Shown here in pieces: positions 18,065 to 25,157 of a stretch of DNA of 51,502 nt; position 1 is the first letter of the stretch, and each line of letters starts with the position of its first letter. This stretch comes from Clostridiales bacterium (GTDB lineage Bacteria > Bacillota > Clostridia > Oscillospirales > CAG-272), in contig JAEEJH010000034.1 of NCBI GenBank assembly GCA_016281775.1, positions 1 to 51,502 on the forward strand, read 5' to 3'. The translations under genes were made by a program, and so were the position numbers. Below the pieces are notes generated by a model. That model worked only from the letters and a program-made list of their open reading frames with translations, had not been told where the DNA came from and did no database searches.

Positions 18065-20101
18065 ATGAAGCGTTTTATAAGAATCATATCCGCGCTGATC
18101 GCGGCGCTGATGCTGATATCCGTATTTGCATGCGAGCCTGCCAGGCCCGTACCGGTCACCGATACGGCGGCCGCGTCGGAAACGGTCAAACAAACCGAGG
18201 CGCAGACCGAACCCGAAACCGAAACGCCGGAAACGGTGACGGACAAAGTTACCGAGACCGAAAAGATCACCGAACCGGCAACTACAGAGAAACTGACCGC
18301 GGCTCCCGATACCGAACCGCCCACGGAACCGCCTACCGAGGCGCCGACGACGGAACCCCCGACCGAACCTCCTACCGAACCTCCGACGACAGAACCTCCG
18401 ACGGATCCGCCTACCGAGGCGCCGACGGAACCGCCGACGGAGCCGCCGACGACGGAGGAACCGCCGATCGACTACAGAACTACCGACAGTAAGTATTTCA
18501 CGTTCACGGAACTTGACGACGGCACTTACGAAATAGCCGCGAAAGACATTAGAAAAATGCCTTACACCGTCGTTTTGCCTTCGACATACAACGGCATCCC
18601 CGTAACGCGTGTAGCGACCAACGGCTTTGCGTACTGCACGCCGATAAAGAATCTTATAATACCGGAAAACTACGTAATTCTGAGAAACTACTGTTTTTTC
18701 CACTGTACGAATCTTAAATACGTAGAGCTTACGGACGGATTGAATACTTTGGAATACGGAGTATTCGGCGGCTGCACAAAACTCCCCGAAATAATTCTGC
18801 CAGCAGGTATATCTTCTCTGTATCCGCTCATATTCAAAGAATGCACGGCGCTTAAAAGCGTTAAGTTCGACGATCCCGACGGCTGGATCGCCGGCGTGGA
18901 CAAGATAGCGAGATCCGTGCTTTCTAATCCGACTTCGGCGGCTAAAGCGCTGAAGAACGAATACCTTGAGAGATCGCTCAAGAAAGAAACTGCAGCGGCG
19001 ATCAAGAATATCAAGATGAAGACGATAAACGACGGTATAAACGGCAACGTTCTCGTGCTTTACTGCGAGACGGAAGAGTATGCGACCGTCACGGTCACAG
19101 ATCTCGTTACCGGCAAAGTCCTTGTCAAAGAAAAAGCCCTCGGTCCGTATTTCTACGGCATGGTACTTCTGCCCGCAGGTCAGACCAAGCTTGTTTCCAT
19201 AAAGGCTCAGGCGGACGGAAAACCCGTTTCAAAAACTCTTATCAGAAGACTTCAGCATACCGCCGACGTCGGCAACGGAGCTTTTATAGGTAAGAACAGC
19301 CACGTTTACCTAAATTATTACGATGCGTTTTACTGGGGCGGCGTCGCAGTTTCACAGGAACATATGAATAACGTGAGAGGCTACCTCAAAAACAGACTGC
19401 AGGCTGTCAGAGATCTTACCGGCAAAAACACGAAGATAATAATGGTGATATGCACCAACCCCGCCACCATATATCACAGCCTGCAATATCCGCGCGAGCA
19501 GGGAGGCAGAGGCGACTATTTCCTTAGCACGCCGTCTACCCAGTTTGCCGAATTTATGAAGGACGACGAGGATATATACGTTCTCGATCTGCGCGAGATA
19601 CTTTCGCAGCATACAGACAGACTGCTGTTCATGCAGGCGGATTCACACTGGACTCAGATAGCGGCGTATTACGCATATTATCTTGCGATTCAGAAGATAA
19701 AAATCGATTTTCCCGCTCTGCCTACGTACGATCTCGACCGTGATTTCAATGTAACTCATAACACTTCCGGCGGAGATCTGCTCAACTTCATGGGCATGTC
19801 CGGAATGGGCGCCCGCGCTCTGAACGCGTCCGTTTCCCCGAAGCGCGACGATATGAAGGTAGGTCCCGACGCCCCGACCGCGTACATAATGGGCGACTCC
19901 TACTACTGGGCTATGTCGAATTATTACGACTATATGTTCAGCGAAGTATATCTCAATGAACCGGAGTCGAACCCGCCGCTGTACGACTATCATCTGAACA
20001 ATCTCGCCGAGAGAAAACCCGATTATCTGTTATACGTATGGACGGAAAGAAACATCGGCGGCGACCTCGGTATCATGCTGCAGATGAACGAGATCAACTG
20101 A
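18065..20101 (+). CDS. DHHW/AlgX-type SGNH lipoprotein with stalk and inserted BspA-type LRR module (paralog 2)
   Basis: Lipobox VFAC; TEPPTEPPTEAP stalk; LRR_5-like FAYCTPIKNLIIPENYVILRNYCFFHCTNLKYVELTDGLNTLEYGVFGGCTKL; DSHWTQIAAYYAY; IMGDSYYWAM. Confidence 0.8.
   Translation: MKRFIRIISALIAALMLISVFACEPARPVPVTDTAAASETVKQTEAQTEPETETPETVTDKVTETEKITEPATTEKLTAAPDTEPPTEPPTEAPTTEPPTEPPTEPPTTEPPTDPPTEAPTEPPTEPPTTEEPPIDYRTTDSKYFTFTELDDGTYEIAAKDIRKMPYTVVLPSTYNGIPVTRVATNGFAYCTPIKNLIIPENYVILRNYCFFHCTNLKYVELTDGLNTLEYGVFGGCTKLPEIILPAGISSLYPLIFKECTALKSVKFDDPDGWIAGVDKIARSVLSNPTSAAKALKNEYLERSLKKETAAAIKNIKMKTINDGINGNVLVLYCETEEYATVTVTDLVTGKVLVKEKALGPYFYGMVLLPAGQTKLVSIKAQADGKPVSKTLIRRLQHTADVGNGAFIGKNSHVYLNYYDAFYWGGVAVSQEHMNNVRGYLKNRLQAVRDLTGKNTKIIMVICTNPATIYHSLQYPREQGGRGDYFLSTPSTQFAEFMKDDEDIYVLDLREILSQHTDRLLFMQADSHWTQIAAYYAYYLAIQKIKIDFPALPTYDLDRDFNVTHNTSGGDLLNFMGMSGMGARALNASVSPKRDDMKVGPDAPTAYIMGDSYYWAMSNYYDYMFSEVYLNEPESNPPLYDYHLNNLAERKPDYLLYVWTERNIGGDLGIMLQMNEIN
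18310..18466 (+). repeat. Low-complexity TEPPTEPP/TEAPT-coding repeat
   Basis: TEPPTEPPTEAPTTEPPTEPPTEPPTTEPPTDPPTEAPTEPPTEPPTTEEPP. Confidence 0.8.
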
Positions 20102-20108
20102 TTTTACC

Positions 20109-20134
20109 TATCACCGCGCAATAACGCGGTGATA
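20109..20134 (+). terminator. Hairpin between SGNH paralogs 2 and 3, possible terminator/attenuator
   Basis: TATCACCGCG caataa CGCGGTGATA followed by cttttaac. Confidence 0.5.
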
Positions 20135-20151
20135 CTTTTAACGGAGATATT

Positions 20152-21507
20152 ATGAAAACTAAACTCATACAGATTCTTGCGGCTTCTCTGACTCTTTTGC
20201 TTCTGTTTTCCTGCACGCCCGCCGCACCTACCGAGACCGAAAGACAGGATACCGAAACTGCCGAGACCGAAAGACAGGATACCGAAACTGCCGCGGCCAC
20301 GGCGCAGGAAGGAACGGAAAACGTTACCGAAACAATCACGGAATGCGTGACCGAGGCCGTTGACGACAAGGAGATCAGACTTCCCACCGATAAGGGAAAA
20401 TATAAAGAAAAGACTTCGCTCGTTACGTCGGCGACTTTCAAAAGCGTCAGACAGCGTACGGATTCGGATGTAAGAGACGTAATAATCTACTGCGAGACCG
20501 AACCGAATGCGACGGTTTACGTATGCGACAAGCACAAAACCGTTTTGAGATGCGAAAGAGCGTACGGTCCCTGTTTTTACACCGCTTTGCCTCTTGCGGA
20601 GGATGAGACTTTGGGGATAAGTATCTACGCGCAGGCGGACGGCAAGGCGTTATCGAACGCGGTGAAAATGACGCTGAAGCATACAGACAGCGTGGGCGTG
20701 AACGTCTTCTGCGGAAAAGACAGCAAAATATATCTTAACTGGTATGACGATCATTACTACGGCAGGGTTGCGTCCTCCGACGATGATCTCGCCGTTGCGG
20801 AAATGATGATCAGAGAAAACGTCAGGCAGGCAAGAGAACTGACCGGCAAAAACACGAAGATCATTGTTCTGGTCGCCACCAACCCCGCGGTCATATATCA
20901 CGACAGACAGTATGAAGAGCCTTTCGGCAGAGGCGACAGTCTTTCGGAGACGTCTTCAACGCTCATGGCTAAACGGCTTAAAGACGATCCCGACATATAT
21001 TTTATAGACTGCCGTGAAGTACTTTTATCGCACAGAGACGAGGAGATATTCTACCAGACCGATTCGCACTGGACACATCTCGGCGCGTATTACTGTTATC
21101 TTGAGATGATGAATTACGTTCACAAAGATTTTCCGAACGCGCCGGTCGCTGAGCTGTTGAAGTACAATATTATACGCGATTACAGAATAAGCGATTTAAT
21201 GACGGATAACTTTTTAAACGGTTACGGTATCGGTATGAGAGAATACACTTCGTATATCTATCAGACTCCCGTATCGCGAGTGATAAACAATTATTCGCCT
21301 TCGATATATTACGTCGGCGATTCGTATACGGGTGCGATAAACGGATTTTTCTATGACACGTTTTCGGCTTGCACCACAAACGAACTTTACAACTATACGT
21401 TCAAAAATCTGAAAAAACTTCAGCCTGATTATCTTGTATACGTTTTTACCGAACGTAATCTTGACAGTCAGTGCAGCATCGTCTGGGCGCAGACGACGGT
21501 GGAATAA
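20152..21507 (+). CDS. DHHW/AlgX-type SGNH lipoprotein (paralog 3)
   Basis: Lipobox LFSC; ETERQDTETA repeats; DSHWTHLGAYYCY; YVGDSYTGAI; C-terminal QPDYLVYVFTERNLDSQ shared with the other two. Confidence 0.78.
   Translation: MKTKLIQILAASLTLLLLFSCTPAAPTETERQDTETAETERQDTETAAATAQEGTENVTETITECVTEAVDDKEIRLPTDKGKYKEKTSLVTSATFKSVRQRTDSDVRDVIIYCETEPNATVYVCDKHKTVLRCERAYGPCFYTALPLAEDETLGISIYAQADGKALSNAVKMTLKHTDSVGVNVFCGKDSKIYLNWYDDHYYGRVASSDDDLAVAEMMIRENVRQARELTGKNTKIIVLVATNPAVIYHDRQYEEPFGRGDSLSETSSTLMAKRLKDDPDIYFIDCREVLLSHRDEEIFYQTDSHWTHLGAYYCYLEMMNYVHKDFPNAPVAELLKYNIIRDYRISDLMTDNFLNGYGIGMREYTSYIYQTPVSRVINNYSPSIYYVGDSYTGAINGFFYDTFSACTTNELYNYTFKNLKKLQPDYLVYVFTERNLDSQCSIVWAQTTVE
20231..20292 (+). repeat. 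Perfect 30-bp tandem duplication
   Basis: CCGAGACCGAAAGACAGGATACCGAAACTG repeated twice exactly, followed by CC; encodes ETERQDTETA x2. Confidence 0.9.
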
Positions 21508-22632
21508 ATGAATATTAAAAAAGTATATAACGGTATTGACCGCACCGATACGCTTCCGCTCTTAAAAGAAGGCCGACTCGGACTTATCACGAACCATTCC
21601 GGCGTAACGAGGGAAATGAAACCTTCGTATGAACTTTTGTACGAAAAGTATCGGCTGACGGCTCTGTTTTCACCCGAGCACGGCATTTACGGAGCTGCTC
21701 AGGCGGGCGCGAAGGTCGACGAAGTCGAATATGAAAGCGTTACCGGCACACCGGTTTACAGCCTGTACGGCGGAAAGACCGCGCCCGATATGCAGATGCT
21801 TGAAAACGTCGACGTTCTGTGTTTCGATATACAGGACGTCGGCGCGAGATTCTACACGTATCTGTACACCATGACTCGCAGCATGAAAGCCGCGAAAGCT
21901 AAAGGAATACCTTTCGTTGTTTTTGACAGGATCAATCCGGTCGGGCTTGAGAGCGTTCAGGGTGAGATACTCGACGAAGCGAACGCTTCTTTTGTCGGCG
22001 AGTATTCAGTACCGCACAGATACGGGTTGACTATCGGCGAGTTTGCAAGGTATATAAATTCAGAAAAGAATATAAACGCTGAACTTTACGTGATACCGTG
22101 CCGCGGACTTGACAGAAGTACGTACTTCAGAGATACCGATTTGTGTTTCGTTGCTCCGTCGCCGAATATGTCGTCGCCGGAAACAGCGCTCGTATATACG
22201 GGAACTTGCATTTTCGAGGCGGTCAAAAACGTCAGCGAGGGCAGGGGAACGACTCAGCCGTTTGAGCTGATCGGCGCTCCGTATATCGACGAACGCGAAC
22301 TGTGCGATTATATGAACGCATACGGCCTGCCCGGGGCTGTCGCAAGAAAAGTCAGATTCGTACCGACTTTTTCAAAATTTCAGGGTGAGCTTTGCCGCGG
22401 CATACAGATCCACGTTACCGACAGAGAAGCGTTTTCACCTTTCGAATACGGATATATACTTATATCTCATCTTCGCGAGCTGTACGATATACAGCTTACC
22501 GAGGCAGGCTCGAAACGTATTTTCGGCACGTCGCGTTTATACGAAAAAACGCCCCCCGATATACTGTTTCCGGATTGCCGCAGAAAGTGTGAAGAATTCA
22601 GAAAAAGCACCGAAAAATACAAACTGTATTAA
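21508..22632 (+). CDS. DUF1343 / NamZ-like exo-beta-N-acetylmuramidase family protein
   Basis: GRLGLITNHSGVTRE, ALFSPEHGIYGAAQAGAKV, VDVLCFDIQDVGARFYTYLYTM, VAPSPNMSSPETALVYTGTCIFE. Confidence 0.9.
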   Translation: MNIKKVYNGIDRTDTLPLLKEGRLGLITNHSGVTREMKPSYELLYEKYRLTALFSPEHGIYGAAQAGAKVDEVEYESVTGTPVYSLYGGKTAPDMQMLENVDVLCFDIQDVGARFYTYLYTMTRSMKAAKAKGIPFVVFDRINPVGLESVQGEILDEANASFVGEYSVPHRYGLTIGEFARYINSEKNINAELYVIPCRGLDRSTYFRDTDLCFVAPSPNMSSPETALVYTGTCIFEAVKNVSEGRGTTQPFELIGAPYIDERELCDYMNAYGLPGAVARKVRFVPTFSKFQGELCRGIQIHVTDREAFSPFEYGYILISHLRELYDIQLTEAGSKRIFGTSRLYEKTPPDILFPDCRRKCEEFRKSTEKYKLY

Positions 22633-22640
22633 AACAAAAA

Positions 22641-22665
22641 ACTGCCGCGGATTTGCCGCGGCAGT
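22641..22665. terminator. Intrinsic terminator between convergent namZ-like and gap genes
   Basis: ACTGCCGCGG atttg CCGCGGCAGT. Confidence 0.7.
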
Positions 22666-22679
22666 TATGCGTTTTGTAA

Positions 22680-23750
22680 TTATTTGAGTTCTGCGAAGTA
22701 TTTGATCGTTCTGACCATCTGGCTGGTGTAGGAGTTTTCGTTGTCATACCACGAAACTACCTGTACCTGATAAGTGTCGTCGTCGATCTTGGTGACCATC
22801 GTCTGGTTGGCGTCGAACAGAGAACCGTAGGTCATACCTATAACGTCGCTCGAAACGAGTTTTTCGGTCGTGTAGCCGAAAGATTCGGAAGACTGAGCTT
22901 TCATCGCGGCGTTGATCGCTTCTTTCGTGACGTCTTTGCCTTTTACGACAGCCACGAGGATCGTGGTGGAACCGGTGACTACCGGAACTCTCTGAGCGGA
23001 ACCGATGAGCTTGCCGTTGAGTTCGGGAATGACGAGACCGATAGCTTTTGCAGCGCCCGTGGAGTTCGGAACGATGTTGGCGGCGCCGGCGCGGGCTCTC
23101 TGAAGGTCGCCTTTTCTGTGCGGACCGTCGAGTATCATCTGGTCGCCCGTGTAAGCGTGAACGGTCGTCATGATGCCGGAAACGATCGGGAACGTATCGT
23201 TAAGGGCTTTCGCCATAGGAGCGAGGCAGTTGGTCGTGCAGGACGCAGCGGAGATGATGGTATCTTCGGGCGTAAGCACTTCGTTATTTACATTATAAAC
23301 TATCGTAGGCAGATCGTTGCCGGCGGGAGCGGAAATAACGACTTTCTTCGCGCCTGCGTCGATGTGAGCCTGGGATTTCGCTTTGCTGGTATAGAAGCCC
23401 GTGCATTCGAGAACTACGTCGACTCTGAGCTTTTTCCAGGGCAGGTTAACAGCCTTGGGTTCTGCATATATCGTGATCTCTTTGCCGTCGACCGTGATGG
23501 AGCCGGGTTTTACGACGGTTTTGCCGTCTTCTGCGTATTCGGGTTCTTTGGAAGTAACGGTATGCTTGTTTTCGCCGATAACGCCGCAATAGCCTTTCTG
23601 CGCCGTATCATACTTGAGAAGCTGTGCAAGCATCGCAGGGCTCGTAAGGTCGTTGATCGCGACTATTGTGTAGCCCTTCGCGCCGAACATCTGACGGAAC
23701 GCAAGACGTCCGATTCTGCCGAAACCGTTGATTGCAACTCTAACTGACAT
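22680..23750 (-). CDS. gap: Glyceraldehyde-3-phosphate dehydrogenase, type I
   Basis: [65 protein letters not shown]. Confidence 0.97.
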   Translation of the reverse strand: MSVRVAINGFGRIGRLAFRQMFGAKGYTIVAINDLTSPAMLAQLLKYDTAQKGYCGVIGENKHTVTSKEPEYAEDGKTVVKPGSITVDGKEITIYAEPKAVNLPWKKLRVDVVLECTGFYTSKAKSQAHIDAGAKKVVISAPAGNDLPTIVYNVNNEVLTPEDTIISAASCTTNCLAPMAKALNDTFPIVSGIMTTVHAYTGDQMILDGPHRKGDLQRARAGAANIVPNSTGAAKAIGLVIPELNGKLIGSAQRVPVVTGSTTILVAVVKGKDVTKEAINAAMKAQSSESFGYTTEKLVSSDVIGMTYGSLFDANQTMVTKIDDDTYQVQVVSWYDNENSYTSQMVRTIKYFAELK

Positions 23751-23858
23751 TTTTTTATCCTCCGGATATTTAAATTTTTCAATATATTATACCGCCGTAC
23801 AGCGTTTTTTTCAATTACAATTTTGTTAATAAAATTGATTTTATTGATAAAATGAGGC

Positions 23859-25145
23859 TTATTTTATTTCATACGTTACTTTAGGCGACTTATCGCATTC
23901 AACGCTTACGGAAAGCGTTCTGCCTCCTCCTACGCTCAGACCTGATATAGAGATAGTATGACCGTATAATTGCGGCGGTATGTTCGGGCAGACGCTCACC
24001 TTGCCGTTCCATGCGTCGTAATCGACGCCGAACAAGAATTCTACGATGAGTTCTATATACTCGGAAGCGCTCCAGCCGTAACGCTCAACACCCTGACCTG
24101 CGCCGGTCGACGGATTTATGAATTCAGCGTAATTGCCGTTGAAAGTCATGACCGTTTGGTAAGCTATATGAGCAGCTTCTTCGTACAGACCGCAGTCGCG
24201 CAGTCCGTTTGCGATTATTTCGTTTCTAAACGTCCAGATATTTCCGCTCCAGCTCGTCCAACCCTTATAAACTCCGACGGTCTCGCAGAATTCGGGACTG
24301 TCGTAAGGCGCGGTTGTTATACCGTACTTGTTGTAATAACCGTATTTCGAATTATCCTTCATGACCTTGAGCAGAGCGGGGATACGGTCGGAGGGAACGA
24401 TCCTGCGGTTGAAGGTATCAAAAGCGGAATTATAAGGACGGTTTTTAAGCAAAGTTCCGGTTTTCACGTTTCTCGTATAATAAAATCCGTCTGTTTCGTC
24501 ATACAGATATCTGTTGATTATCCCGCGCTGTTCATAAAATATCTTTTTGAACTTCAACGTGTCATCGGGCAGATCGAGATAAGAAGCGAATTCAGCGAGT
24601 ATATCGGCTCCGACACAGACCTGAACGTTCAGATCGACCGGCGCAAAAGTCAACTGCTCGGTATAGTCCGACGGATCGCTTTCTTCCATTATACCGCATA
24701 CAAGGCCTGTTTTACGGTCGCGTTTTATATCGGATAACCACCAGTAAAGATAGCGGCAGAGCATACCGTATATCGCAGAAACGTATTTTTTATCAGCTGT
24801 TCTTTTACAAATCCTGTACGCGGCGCCGAAAATAACGGGTATCGCACTGAGCTCTTCGTCGAGATCGCCGACGCGGTCGTTGCCCCAAAGCGGTATCCTG
24901 CCGTTTTCTTTCTGAACAAGTGTGAAATTGAATAATGCGTCTTCTGCGAATTTCTGATCGAGCCAGCAGTAACCGTTCAGAGTGAGCGAGCTGTCGCGTT
25001 CCCACCAGCAGTTGCCGTATTGGCCGCCCGGTCCCATGAAAGGGTTGACGAACCCGTGAGACGGGACGGCTTTGCATTCTTCAAGCACGGCGAAAGCTTC
25101 GTCGAACTGTTCTTGAGATATACCGGGAAAACTGATTTTGATCAT
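23859..25145 (-). CDS. MGH1/GH63-like (alpha/alpha)6-barrel glycoside hydrolase
   Basis: GGQYGNCWWERDSSLTLNGYCWLDQKFAEDAL, YKGWTSWSGNIWTFRNEIIANGL, GAGQGVERYGWSASEYIELI. Confidence 0.7.
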   Translation of the reverse strand: MIKISFPGISQEQFDEAFAVLEECKAVPSHGFVNPFMGPGGQYGNCWWERDSSLTLNGYCWLDQKFAEDALFNFTLVQKENGRIPLWGNDRVGDLDEELSAIPVIFGAAYRICKRTADKKYVSAIYGMLCRYLYWWLSDIKRDRKTGLVCGIMEESDPSDYTEQLTFAPVDLNVQVCVGADILAEFASYLDLPDDTLKFKKIFYEQRGIINRYLYDETDGFYYTRNVKTGTLLKNRPYNSAFDTFNRRIVPSDRIPALLKVMKDNSKYGYYNKYGITTAPYDSPEFCETVGVYKGWTSWSGNIWTFRNEIIANGLRDCGLYEEAAHIAYQTVMTFNGNYAEFINPSTGAGQGVERYGWSASEYIELIVEFLFGVDYDAWNGKVSVCPNIPPQLYGHTISISGLSVGGGRTLSVSVECDKSPKVTYEIK

Positions 25146-25157
25146 ATCACTTGCCTC

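Noticed and set aside
17957-18703. 248-aa Arg-rich minus-strand ORF (RRRFGRRFGRGFRRRRLGRRF)
   Set aside because: Antisense reading of the TEPP-coding repeat; composition is an artefact.
23118-23747. 209-aa plus-strand ORF antisense to gap
   Set aside because: Antisense of gap, no coherent protein features.
23970-24737. 255-aa plus-strand ORF antisense to the GH63-like gene
   Set aside because: Shadow ORF; the minus strand encodes a recognisable glycosidase.
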